64,000 bases of DNA. Source: Caprella mutica. Taxonomy: Eukaryota > Arthropoda > Malacostraca > Amphipoda > Caprellidae. This document shows, one piece after another, positions 52,100 to 64,000 of this stretch. The first letter of the stretch is position 1, and each line of letters opens with the position of its first letter. Below the pieces are notes generated by a model. That model did not search any database and had not been told where the DNA came from. It saw nothing but the letters and a program-made list of their open reading frames with translations. The stretch is from NCBI GenBank assembly GCA_947561585.1, contig CANNZV010000253.1, positions 286,896 to 350,895 of the forward strand, written 5' to 3'. The translations under genes were made by a program, and so were the position numbers.

Positions 52100-55000
52100 C
52101 CTTTGCTGTAGATAGATCTTATGCTGTAGTAAATCCTTTGCTGTATAAATATCTCCGCGTTAAATAGATCCTTTGATGTATATAGATCCTTTGATGTAGA
52201 TAGATCCTTTGCTGTAGATGGATCCTTTGCTGTATATAGATCCTTTGCTGTAGATAGATCCTTTGCTGTAGATAGATTCTTTGCTGAAGATAGATCCTTT
52301 GCTGTAGATTGATTCATTGCTGTAGATAGATTCTTTGCTGTAGACAGATACTTTGCTGTAGATAGATCCTTTACTGTAAATAGATACTTTGCTGTAGATA
52401 GATCCTTTGCTGTAGATAGATCCTTTGCTGTAGATAGATCCTTTGCTGTAGATAGATCCTTTGCTGTAGATAGATTCTTTGCTGTAGACAGATCCTTTGC
52501 AGTAGATAGATCCTTTACTGTAGATAGATCCTTTGCTGTAGATGGATCCTTAGCTGTAGATAGATCCTTTGCTGTAGATAAATCGTTGGTTGTAGATAGA
52601 TACTTTGCTGTAGATAGATCCTTTACTGTAGATAGATCCTTTGCTGAAGATAGATCCTTTGCTGTAGATAGATCCTTTGCTGTAATTAGATCTTTTGCTG
52701 TAGATAGATCTTTTGCTGTAGATAGATCCTTTGCTGTAAATAGATCCTTTGCTGTAGATAGATCCTTTACTGTAGATAGATTCCTTGCTGTATATAGATT
52801 CTTTGTTGTAGATAGAACCTTTGTAGTAGATAGATTCTTTGCTGTATATAGATTCTTTGTTGTAGATAGGTCCTTTGTAGTAGATAGATCCTTTACTGTA
52901 GATAGATCCTTTGCTGTAGATAGATCCTTTGCTTTTGACAGATGCTGCGCTGTAGAAAAATCCTTTGGTATAGACAGATTCTTTGCTGTAGATAGATCCC
53001 TTACAGTAGATAGATTCTTTGCTGTAGATAGGTACTTTGTTGTAGAAAGATCCTTTTCTGTAGATAGATTCTTTGCTGAAGATAGATTCTTTGCTCTAGA
53101 TAGATTATTTGCAGTAGATGTATCCTATGCAGAAGATAGATCCTTTACTGTACATAGATCCTATGCTGTATAAAGATCCTTTGCTGTAGATAGATCCCAC
53201 ACTGTAAATAGATCCTTTGCTGTAGATAGATCTTTTGCTGTAGATAGATCTTTTGCTGCTGACAGATCCTTAACTGTAGATGGATCCTTTGCTGTATATA
53301 GTTCCTTTACTGTAGATAGATATTTTGCTGAAAATTGATCCTTTGATGTAGATAGATCCTTTGCAGTAGAAAGATCCTTCACTGAAGATAGATTCTTTGC
53401 TGTAGATAGATCCTCTGCTGTTAATAGATCCTTTGCTGTAGATAGATCTTATGCTGTAGTAAATCCTTTGCTGTATAAATATCTCCACTGTAAATAGATC
53501 CTTTGATGTATATAGATCCTTTGATGTAGATAGATCCTTTGCTGTAGATGGATCCTTTGCTGTATAGAGATCCTTTACTGTAGATAGATCTTTTGCTGTA
53601 GATAGATCCTTTACTGTAGAAAGATCCTTTAGTGTAGATAGATCTTTTGCTGTAGATAGATCCTTTGCTGTAAATAAATCCTTTGCTGTAGATAGATCTT
53701 TTACTGTAGATAGATTCTTTGCTGTATATAGATTTTTTGTTGTAGATAGATCCTTCGTAGTAGATAGATCCTTTACTGTGGATAGATCCTTTGCTGTAGA
53801 TGGATCCTTAGCTGTGGATAGATCCTTTGCTGTAGATAAATCGTAATTTGTAGAGAGATACTTTGCTGTAGATAGATCCCTTACTGTAGATGGATCACTT
53901 TGCTGTAGATAGATCATTTGCTGTACATAGAAACCTTTAATGTAGGAAGATCCTCTGTTGTAGAAAGATCTTCTGCTGTAAATAGATACTTTGCTGTAGA
54001 TAGATCCTTTACTGTAAATAGATACTTTGCTGTAGATAGATCCTTTGCTGTAGATAGATCCTTTGCTGTATATAGATCCTTTGCTGTAGATAGATCCTTC
54101 GCTGTAGATAGATTCTTTGCTGTAGACAGATCCTTTGCAGTAGATAGATCCTATACTGTAGATAGATCCTTTGCTGTAGATGGATCCTTAGCTGTAGATA
54201 GATCCTTTGCTGTAGATAAATCGTTGGTTGTAGATAGATACTTTGCTGTAGATAGATCCTTTACTGTAGATAGATCCTTTGCTGAAGATAGATCCTTTGC
54301 TGTAGATAGATCCTTTGCTGTAATTAGATCTTTTGCTGTAGATAGATCTTTTGCTGTAGATAGATCCTTTGCTGTAAATAGATCCTTTGCTGTAGATAGA
54401 TCCTTTACTGTAGATAGATTCTATGCTGTATATAGATTCTTTGTTGTAGACAGATCCTTTGTAGTAGATAGATTCTTTGTTGTATATAGATTCTTTGTTG
54501 TAGATAGATCCTTTGTAGTAGATAGATCCTTTACTGTAGATAGATCCTTTGCTGTAGATAGATCCTTTGCTTTTGACAGATGCTGCGCTGTAGAAAGATC
54601 CTTTGGTATAGACAGATTCTTTGCTGTAGATAGATCCCTTACAGTAGATAGATTCTTTGCTGTAGATAGGTACTTTGTTGTAGAAAGATCCTTTTCTGTA
54701 GATAGATTCTTTGCTGAAGATAGATTCTTTGCTCTAGATAGATTATTTGCAGTAGATGTATCCTATGCAGAAGATAGATCCTTTACTGTACATAGATCCT
54801 ATGCTGTATAAAGATCCTTTGCTGAAGATAGATCCCTTATTGTAGATAGATCTTTTGCTATAGATAGCTTCTTAACTGTAAATAGATCCTTTGCTGTAGA
54901 TAGATCCTTTGCTGTAGATGGATCCTTAGCTGTAGATAGCTCCTTTGCTGTAGCTAAATCGTTCGTTGTAGATAGATACTTTGCTGTAGATAGATACTTT

Positions 55001-58000
55001 GCTGTAGATAGATCTTTTACTGTAGATAGATCCTTTGCTGTAGATAGATCCTTTTCAGTAGATAGATCCTTCGCTGTAGACAGATCCTTTGATGTAGATG
55101 GATCCTTTGCTGTAGAGATTTCTTTTACTGTAAATAGATCTTTTGCTGTAGATAGATTCTTTGCTGAAGATAGATCCTTTGCTGTAGATAGATTCTTTGC
55201 TGTAGATAGATCCTTTGCTGTAGATAGATTCTTTGCTGAAGATAGATCCTTTGCTGTAGATAGATTCTTTGCTGAAGATAGATCCTTTACTGTAGATTGA
55301 TTCATTGCTGTAGATAGATTCTTTGCTGTAGATGGATCCTTAGCTGTGGAATCGTGAATAGATCCTTTGCTGTAGATGAATTGTTTGTTATAGATAGATA
55401 CTTTGCTGTAGATAGATCCCTTACTGTAGATAGATCACTTTGCTGTAGATAGATCATTTGCTGTACATAGAAACCTTTAATGTAGAAAGATCCTCTGTTA
55501 TAGAAAGATCTTCTGCTGTAAATAGATACTTTGCTGTAGATAGATCCTTTACTGTAAATAGATACTTTGCTGTAGATAGATCCTTTGCTGTAGATAGATC
55601 CTTTGCTGTAGATAGATCCTTTGCTGTAGATAGATCCTTTGCTGTAGATAGATTCTTTGCTGTAGACAGATTCTTTGCAGTAGATAGATCCTTTACTGTA
55701 GATAGATCCTTTGCTGTAGATGGATCCTTAGCTGTAGATAGATCCTTTGCTGTAGATAAATCGTTGGTTGTAGATAGATACTTTGCTGTAGATAGATCCT
55801 TTACTGTAGATAGATCCTTTGCTGAAGATAGATCCTTTGCTGTAAATAGATCCTTTGCTGTAGATAGATCCTTTACTGTAGATAGATTCTTTGCTGTATA
55901 TAGATTCTTTGTTGTAGATAGATCCTTTGTAGTAGATAGATTCTTTGCTGTATATAGATTCTTTGTTGTAGATAGATCCTTCGCTGTAGATAGATCCTTT
56001 TCTGTAGATAGATACTTTGCTGTAGATAGATCCTTCGCTGTAGATAGATCCTTTTCTGTAGATAGATCCTTTTCTGTAGATAGATCCTTTTCTGTAGATA
56101 GATCCTTTACTGTAGATAAAACTTTTGCTGTAGATAGATCCCACACTGTAAATAGATCCTTTGCTGTAGATAGATCTTTTGCTGTAGATAGATCTTTTGC
56201 TGCTGACAGATCCTTAACTGTAGATGGATCCTTTGCTGTATATAGTTCCTTTACTGTAGATAGATATTTTGCTGTAGATTGATCCTTTGCTGTAGATAGA
56301 TCCTTTGCTGTAGATAGATCCTTTGCTGTAGATTGATCCTTTGCTGTAGAGATTTCTTTTACTGTAGATAGTTCTTTTGCTGTAGATTGATCCTTCGCTG
56401 TAAATTGATCCCTTACTGTAGATAGATCCATTGCTGTAGATAGATTCTTTGCTGTAGATAGATCCTTTGCTGTTAATAGATCCTTTGCTGTAGATAGATC
56501 CTTTGATGTAGATAGATCCTTTGCTGTAGATGGATCCTTTGCTGTAGATTGATCCTTTGCTGTAGAGATTTCTTTTACTGTAGATAGTTCTTTTGCTGTA
56601 GATTGATCCTTCGCTGTAAATTGATCCCTTACTGTAGATAGATCCATTGCTGTAGATAGATTCTTTGCTGTATAAATATCTCCGCTGTAAATAGATCCTT
56701 TGATGTATATAGATCCTTTGATGTAGATAGATCCTTTGCTGTAGATGGATCCTTTGCTGTATAGAGATCCTTTGCTGTAGATTGATCCTTTGCTGTAGAT
56801 AGATTCTTTGCTGAAGATAGATCCTTTGCTGTAGATTGATTCATTGCTGTAGATAGATTCTTTGCTGTAGACAGATCCTTTGCAGTAGATAGATCCTTTA
56901 CTGTAGATAGATCTTTTGCTGTAGATAGATCCTTTACTGTAGAAAGATCCTTTAGTGTAGATAGATCTTTTGCTGTAGATAGATCCTTTGCTGTAAATAA
57001 ATCCTTTGCTGTAGATAGATCTTTTACTGTAGATAGATTCTTTGCTGTATATAGATTTTTTGTGGTAGATAGATCCTTTGTAGTAGATAGATCCTTTACT
57101 GTGGATAGATCCTTTGCTGTAGATGGATCCTTAGCTGTGGATAGATCCTTTGCTGTAGATAAATCGTTTGTTGTAGATAGATACTTTGCTGTAGATAGAT
57201 CCCTTACTGTAGATAGATCACTTTGCTGTAGATAGATCATTTGCTGTGCATAGAAACCTTAAATGTAGAAAGATCCTCTGTTGTAGAAAGATCTTCTGCT
57301 GTAAATAGATACTTTGCTGTAGATAGATCCTTCACTGTAAATAGATACTTTGCTGTAGATAGATCCTTTGCTGTAGATAGATCCTTTGCTGTAGATAGAT
57401 CCTTTGCTGTAGATAGATCCTTTGCTGTAGATAGATTCTTTGCTGTAAACAGATCCTTTGCAGTAGATAGATCCTTAAATGTAGACAGATCCTTTGCTGT
57501 AGATGGATCCTTAGCTGTAGATAGATCCTTTGCTGTAGATAAATCGTTGGTTGTAGATAGATACTTTGCTGTAGATAGATCCTTTACTGTAGATAGATCC
57601 TTTGCTGAAGATAGATCCTTTGCTGTAGATAGATCCTTTGCTGTAATTAGATCTATTGCTGTAGATAGATCTTTTGCTGTAGATAGATCCTTTGCTGTAA
57701 ATAGATCCTTTGCTGTAGATAGATCCTTCACTGTAGATAGATTCTTTGCTGTATATAGATTCTTTGTTGTAGACAGATCCTTTGTAGTAGATAGATTCTT
57801 TGCTGTATATAGATTCTTTGTTGTAGATAGATCCTTTGTAGTAGATAGATCCTTAACTGTAGATAGATCCTTTGCTGTAGATAGATCTAAGATCCTTTGC
57901 TGTAAATAAATAAATAAATCCTTTGCCGTAGATAGATCCCTTGCCGTAGATAGATCCTTCGCTGTAGATAGATTCTTTGCTGTAGATAGATCCTTCGCTG

Positions 58001-61000
58001 TAGATAGATCCTTTTCTGTAGATAGATCCTTTTCTGTAGATAGATCCTTTTCTGTAGATAGATCCTTTACTGTAGATAAAACTTTTACTGTAGATAGATC
58101 CCACACTGTAAATAGATCCTTTGCTGTAGATAGATCATTTGATGTTGATAGATCTTTCGCTGTGGAAAGATCCTTTGCTGTAGATAGATCAATTTGCTGT
58201 AGGTAGATCATTTGCTGTAGATAGATCCTTCTATGTAAAATGATCCTCTGTTGTAGAAACATCTTTTGCGGTAAATAGATCATTTGCTGTAGATAGATCC
58301 TTTGCTTTTGACAGATGCTGCGCTGTAGAAAGATCCTTTGGTATAGACAGATTCTTTGCTGTAGATAGATCCCTTACAGTAGATAGATTCTTTGATGTAG
58401 ATAGGTACTTTGTTGTAGAAAGATCCTTTTCTGTAGATAGATTCTTTGCTGAAGATAGAATCTTTGCTCTAGATAGATTATTTGCAGTAGATGTATCCTA
58501 TGCAGAAGATAGATCCTTTACTGTACATAGATCCTATGCTGTATAATGATCCTTTGCTGAAGATAGATCCCTTATTGTTGATAGATCTTTTGCTATAGAT
58601 AGCTTCTTAACTGTAAATAGATCCTTTGCTGTAGATAGATTCTTTGCTGTAGATGGATCCTTAGCTGTAGATAGCTCCTCTGCTGTAGCTAAATCGTTCG
58701 TTGTAGATAGATACTTTGCTGTAGATAGATCTTTTACTGTAGATAGATCCTTTGCTGTAGATAGATCCTTTTCAGTAGATAGATCCTTTGCTGTATATAG
58801 ATCCTTTGCTGTGGATAGATTCTTTGCTGTAGACAGATCCTTTGCTGTAGATGGATCCTTTGCTGTAGAGATTTCTTTTACTGTAGATAGATCCTTTACT
58901 GTAGATAGATCCTTTGCTGTAGATGGATCCTTAGCTGTAGATAGATCCTTTGCTGTAGATAAATCGTTGGTTGTAGATAGATACTTTGCTGTAGATAGAT
59001 CCTTTACTGTAGATAGATCCTTTGCTGAAGATAGATCCTTTGCTGTAGATAGATCCTTTGCTGTAATTAGATCTTTTGCTGTAGATAGATCTTTTGCTGT
59101 AGATAGATCCTTTGCTGTAAATAGATCCTTTGCTGTAGATAGATCCTTTACTGTAGATAGATTCCTTGCTGTATATAGATTCTTTGTTGTAGATAGATCC
59201 TTTGTAGTAGATAGATTCTTTGTTGTATATAGATTCTTTGTTGTAGATAGATCCTTTGTAGTAGATAGATCCTTTACTGTAGATAGATCCTTTGCTGTAA
59301 ATAGATCCTTTGCTTTTGACAGATGCTGCGCTGTAGAAAGATCCTTTGGTATAGACAGATTCTTTGCTGTAGATAGATCCCTTACAGTAGATAGATTCTT
59401 TGCTGTAGATAGGTACTTTGTTGTAGAAAGATCCTTTTCTGTATATAGATTCTTTGCTGAAGATAGATCCTTTACTGTAGATTGATTCATTGCTGTAGAT
59501 AGATTCTTTGCTGTAGATGGATCCTTAGCTGTGGAATCGTGGATAGATCCTTTGCTGTAGATAAATTGTTTGTTGTAGATAGATACTTTGCTGTAGATAG
59601 ATCCCTTACTGTAGATAGATCACTTTGCTGTAGATAGATCATTTGCTGTACATAGAAACCTTTAATGTAGAAAGATCCTCTGTTATAGAAAGATCTTCTG
59701 CTGTAAATAGATACTTTGCTGTAGATAGATCCTTTACTGTAAATAGATACTTTGCTGTAGATAGATCCTTTGCTGTAGATAGATCCTTTGCTGTAGATAG
59801 ATCCTTTGCTGTAGATAGATCCTTTGCTGTAGATAGATCCTTTGCTGTAGATAGATTCTTTGCTGTAGACAGATCCTTTGCAGTAGATAGATCCTTTACT
59901 GTAGATAGATCCTTTGCTGTAGATGGATCCTTAGCTGTAGATAGATCCTTTGCTGTAGATAAATCGTTGGTTGTAGATAGATACTTTGCTGTAGATAGAT
60001 CCTTTACTGTAGATAGATCCTTTGCTGAAGATAGATCCTTTGCTGTAAATAGATCCTTTGCTGTAGATAGATCCTTTACTGTAGATAGATTCTTTGCTGT
60101 ATATAGATTCTTTGTTGTAGATAGATCCTTTGTAGTAGATAGATTCTTTGCTGTATATAGATTCTTTGTTGTAGATAGATCCTTTGTAGTAGATAGATCC
60201 TTTACTGTAGATAGATCTAAGATCCTTTGCTGTAAATAAATAAATAAATCCTTTGCCGTAGATAGATCCCTTGCCGTAGATAGATCCTTCGCTGTAGATA
60301 GATACTTTGCTGTAGATAGATCCTTCGCTGTAGATAGATCCTTTTCTGTAGATAGGTACTTTGCTGTAGATAGATCCTTCGCTGTAGATAGATCCTTTTC
60401 TGTTGATAGATCCTTTTCTGTAGATAGATCCTTTTCAGTAGATAGATCCTTTACTGTAGATAAAACTTTTGCAGTAGATAGATCCCACACTGTAAATAGA
60501 TCCTTTGCTGTAGATAGATCTTTCGCTGTAGATAGATCTTTTGCTGCTGACAGATCCTTAACTGTAGATGGATCCTTTGCTGTATATAGTTCCTTTACTG
60601 TAGATAGATATTTTGCTGTAGATTGATCCTTTGCTGTTGATAGATCCTTTGCTGTAGATAGATCCTTTGCTGTAGATTGATCCTTTGCTGTAGAGATTTC
60701 TTTTACTGTAGATAGTTCTTTTGCTGTAGATTGATCCTTCGCTTTAAATTGATCCCTTACTGTAGATAGATCCATTGCTGTAGATAGATTCTTTGCTGTA
60801 GATAGATCCTTTGCTGTTAATAGATCCTTTGCTGTAGATAGATCTTATGCTGTAGTAAATCCTTTGCTGTATAAATATCTCCGTTGTAAATAGATCCTTT
60901 GATGTATATAGATCCTTTGATGTAGATAGATCCTTTACTGTGGATGGATCCTTTGCTGTAGATGGATCCTTAGCTGTGGATAGATCCTTTGCTGTAGATA

Positions 61001-64000
61001 AATCGTTTGTTGTAGATAGATACTTTGCTGTAGATAGATCCCTTACTGTAGATAGATCACTTTGCTGTAGATAGATCATTTGCTGTACATAGAAACCTTT
61101 AATGTAGGAAGATCCTCTGTTGTAGAAAGATCTTCTGCTGTAAATAGATACTTTGCTGTAGATAGATCCTTTACTGTAAATAGATACTTTGCTGTAGATA
61201 GATCCTTTGCTGTAGATAGATCCTTTGCTGTAGATAGATCCTTTGCTGTAGATAGATCCTTTGCTGTAGATAGATTCTTTGCTGTAGACAGATCCTTTGC
61301 AGTAGATAGATCCTTTACTGTAGATAGATCCTTTGCTGTAGATGGATCCTTAGCTGTAGATAGATCCTTTGCTGTAGATAAATCGTTGGTTGTAGATAGA
61401 TACTTTGCTGTAGATAGATCCTTTACTGTAGATAGATCCTTTGCTGAAGATAGATCCTTTGCTGTAGATAGATCCTTTGCTGTAATTAGATCTTTTGCTG
61501 TAGATAGATCTTTTGCTGTAGATAGATCCTTTGCTGTAAATAGATCCTTTGCTGTAGATAGATCCTTTACTGTAGATAGATTCCTTGCTGTATATAGATT
61601 CTTTGTTGTAGATAGATCCTTTGTAGTAGATAGATTCTTTGCTGTATATAGATTCTTTGTTGTAGATAGGTCCTTTGTAGTAGATAGATCCTTTACTGTA
61701 GATAGATCCATTGCTGTAGATAGATCCTTTGCTTTTGACAGATGCTGCAATGTAGAAAAATCCTTTGGTATAGACAGATTCTTTGCTGTAGATAGATCCC
61801 TTACAGTAGATAGATTCTGTGCTGTAGATAGGTACTTTGTTGTAGAAAGATCCTTTTCTGTAGATAGATTCTTTGCTGAAGATAGATTCTTTGCTCTAGA
61901 TAGATTCTTTGCAGTAGATGTATCCTATGCAGAAGATAGATCCTTTACTGTACATAGATCCTATGCTGTATAAAGATCCTTTGCTGAAGATAGATCCCTT
62001 ATTGTAGATAGATCTTTTGCTATAGATAGCTTCTTAACTGTAAATAGATCCTTTGCTGTAGATAGATCCTTTGCTGTAGATGGATCCTTAGCTGTAGATA
62101 GCTCCTTTGCTGTAGCTAAATCGTTCGTTGTAGATAGATACTTTGCTGTAGATAGATACTTTGCTGTAGATAGATCTTTTACTGTAGATAGATCCTTTGC
62201 TGTAGATAGATCCTTTTCAGTAGATAGATCCTTTGCTGTAGACAGATCCTTTGCTGTAGATGGATCCTTTGCTGTAGAGATTTCTTTTACTGTAGATAGA
62301 TCTTTTGCTGTAGATAGATTCTTTGCTGAAGATAGATCCTTTGCTGTAGATAGATTCTTTGCTGTAGATAGATCCTTTGCTGTAGATAGATTCTTTGCTG
62401 TAGATAGATCCTTTGCTGTAGATAGATTCTTTGCTGTAGACAGATCCTTTGCAGTAGATAGATCCTTTACTGTAGATAGATCCTTTGCTGTAGATGGATC
62501 CTTAGCTGTAGATAGATCCTTTGATGTAGATAAATCGTTGGTTGTAGATAGATACTTTGCTGTAGATAGATCCTTTACTGTAGATAGATCCTTTGCTGAA
62601 GATAGATCCTTTGCTGTAAATAGATCCTTTGCTGTAGATAGATCCTTTACTGTAGATAGATTCTTTGCTGTATATAGATTCTTTGTTGTAGATAGATCCT
62701 GTGTAGTAGATAGATTCTTTGCTGTATATAGATTCTTTGTTGTAGGTAGATCCTTTGTAGTAGATAGATCCTTTACTGTAGATAGATTCTTTGCTGTATA
62801 TAGATTCTTTGTTGTAGATAGATCCTGTGTAGTAGATAGATTCTTTGCTGTATATAGATTCTTTGTTGTAGGTAGATCCTTTGTAGTAGATAGATCCTTT
62901 GCTGTAGATGGATCCTTAGCTGTAGATAGATCCTTTGATGTAGATAAATCGTTGGTTGTAGATAGATACTTTGCTGTAGATAGATCCTTTACTGTAGATA
63001 GATCCTTTGCTGAAGATAGATCCTTTGCTGTAAATAGATCCTTTGCTGTAGATAGATCCTTTACTGTAGATAGATTCTTTGCTGTATATAGATTCTTTGT
63101 TGTAGATAGATCCTGTGTAGTAGATAGATTCTTTGCTGTATATAGATTCTTTGTTGTAGGTAGATCCTTTGTAGTAGATAGATCCTTTACTGTAGATAGA
63201 TCCTTTGCTGTAGATAGATCTAAGATCCTTTGCTGTAAATAAATAAATAAATCCTTTGCCGTAGATAGATCCCTTGCCGTAGATAGATCCTTCGCTGTAG
63301 ATAGATACTTTGCTGTAGATAGATCCTTCGCTGTAGATAGATCCTTTTCTGTAGATAGATACTTTGCTGTAGATAGATCCTTCGCTGTAGATAGATCCTT
63401 TTCTGTAGATAGATCCTTTTCTGTAGATAGATCCTTTACTGTAGATAAAACTTTTGCTGTAGATAGATCCCACACTGTAAATAGATCCTTTGCTGTAGAT
63501 AGATCTTTTGCTGTAGATAGATATTTTGCTGTAGATTGATCCTTTGCTGTAGATAGATCCTTTGCTGTAGATAGATCCTTTGCTGTAGATTGATCCTTTG
63601 CTGTAGAGATTTCTTTTACTGTAGATAGTTCTTTTGCTGTAGATTGATCCTTCACTGTGAATTGATCCCTTACTGTAGATAGATCCATTGCTGTAGATAG
63701 ATTCTTTGCTGTAGATAGATCCTTTGCTGTTAATAGATCCTTTGCTGTAGATAGATCTTATGCTGTAGTAAATCCTTTGCTGTATAAATATCTCCGCTGT
63801 AAATAGATCCTTTGATGTATATAGATCCTTTGATGTAGATAGATCCTTTGCTGTAGATGGATCCTTTGCTGTATAGAGATCCTTTGCTGTAGATAGATCC
63901 TTTGCTGTAGATAGATTCTTTGCTGAAGATAGATCCTTTGCTGTAGATTGATTCATTGCTGTAGATAGATTCTTTGCTGTAGACAGATCCTTTGCAGTAG
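52100..64000 (+). repeat. Right-hand higher-order family, irregular 1.4-2.4 kb spacing
   Basis: A different set of variant orders dominates here. Its landmark, CATAGAAACCTTTAATGTAG or a close variant, occurs near 53926, 55466, 57249, 59651 and 61088 (spacing 1,540, 1,783, 2,402 and 1,437 bp). Other hallmarks are GGATCCTTAGCTGTAG followed by GATAAATCGTTGGTTG, CTTTTGACAGATGCTGC, and TAAATAAATAAATAAATCC (57905, 60235, 63238) in place of the TAAATAATTAAATCC form used to the left. The unit consensus is the same as in the rest of the array. Confidence 0.8.
62478..63250 (+). repeat. Nested 126-bp and 414-bp duplications
   Basis: A seven-unit block with the private variant GATCCTGTGTAGTAG starts at 62649, is repeated at 62775 (126 bp on), and occurs again at 63063. 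The surrounding block repeats at 414 bp (GATGGATCCTTAGCTG at about 62493 and 62907). All offsets are multiples of 18, as expected from in-register slippage or unequal exchange. Confidence 0.85.

Larger units (their letters stand above)
9338..64000. repeat. 18-bp minisatellite array, right segment (continues past the window)
   Basis: Roughly 3,037 units of the same 18-bp consensus run without interruption to the end of the window. Unit register shifts occur only at a few recurrent odd units: GCTGTGATAG (-1 bp), a 9-bp deletion at CCTTTAGATCC, GCTGTAGAGATTTCTTTTAC, GTGGAATCGTGGATAG, and the degenerate TAAATAAATAA units. The order of variant units shows nested segmental duplications, listed separately. 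No gene, tRNA, rRNA or second mobile element was found inside. Stops in the hexapeptide frames recur at fixed variants: CCTATGCTG gives TAG on the minus strand and GATTGATCC gives TGA on the plus strand. This argues against coding. The GC content of the consensus is 7/18. Confidence 0.97.

Noticed and set aside
53918..54811. Plus-strand VDRSFA-type repeat frames, for example 297 codons
   Set aside because: Same cause. The common GATTGATCC variant gives TGA in this frame throughout the array, so there is no sign of coding constraint.
61961..63688. 575-codon minus-strand open frame of STAKDL-type hexapeptides, and similar frames of 433, 391, 447 and 397 codons elsewhere in the array
   Set aside because: The 18-bp period keeps any stop-free frame open. 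Recurrent CCTATGCTG units put TAG in this frame at regular places, the frames end wherever such a unit falls, and no start context, domain or unique sequence is seen. Four open frames of six is near chance for an 18-mer.
9338..64000. CRISPR-like array
   Set aside because: The units are contiguous with no unique spacers, and the context is a eukaryotic retroelement.

Overview
The window looks like eukaryotic, probably animal, nuclear DNA. It holds no bacterial-type genes, no RNA genes that I can recognise and no CRISPR array. About 91% of it (1-3657 and 9338-64000, roughly 58.3 kb or 3,240 units) is one very large minisatellite. Its 18-bp consensus is GATAGATCCTTTGCTGTA. The host species cannot be named from this sequence.

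The array is interrupted once, at 3658-9337, by a 5'-truncated Ty3/gypsy-type LTR retrotransposon. The surviving part encodes one uninterrupted reading frame that reads, in order: the C-terminal end of reverse transcriptase, RNase H, an OTU-like domain, a retropepsin-like aspartic protease, an HHCC/DDE integrase with a GPY/F-type module, and a long Ser/acidic C-terminal tail. A protease placed between RNase H and integrase, next to an OTU-like domain, differs from the usual gypsy order (gag-PR-RT-RH-IN). It is the most unusual gene-level feature in the window. A purine-rich tract overlaps the stop codon. It is followed by a 1.86-kb non-coding segment, interpreted as the 3' LTR, with a TATA-like box, an AATAAA signal and a possible small intron. 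Transcription from this LTR would run rightward into the minisatellite.

The array is not a simple tandem run. Variant 18-mers recur in fixed orders, forming several generations of higher-order repeats: direct copies at offsets of 3,239 bp (left segment), 2,542 and 1,573 bp (13.8-21.3 kb), 4,851 bp, a near-perfect 2,592-bp triplication (28.5-36.2 kb), 10,035 bp, about 3,590 bp, a 1,230-bp duplication (42.9-45.3 kb), and a distinct right-hand family from about 52 kb to the end with irregular 1.4-2.4 kb spacing. Because 18 is a multiple of three and four of the six consensus frames lack stops, the array yields many long open frames (up to 575 codons). They encode only hexapeptide repeats, and recurrent unit variants place stops in them, so they are not called as genes.

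The left breakpoint can be placed to the base because 1-418 is an uninterrupted copy of 3240-3657. The same 7 bp (CTGTAGA) lies on both sides of the element, but the array contexts on the two sides are not contiguous in the higher-order pattern. The insertion was therefore not a simple one, or the locus was rearranged afterwards (or misassembled).
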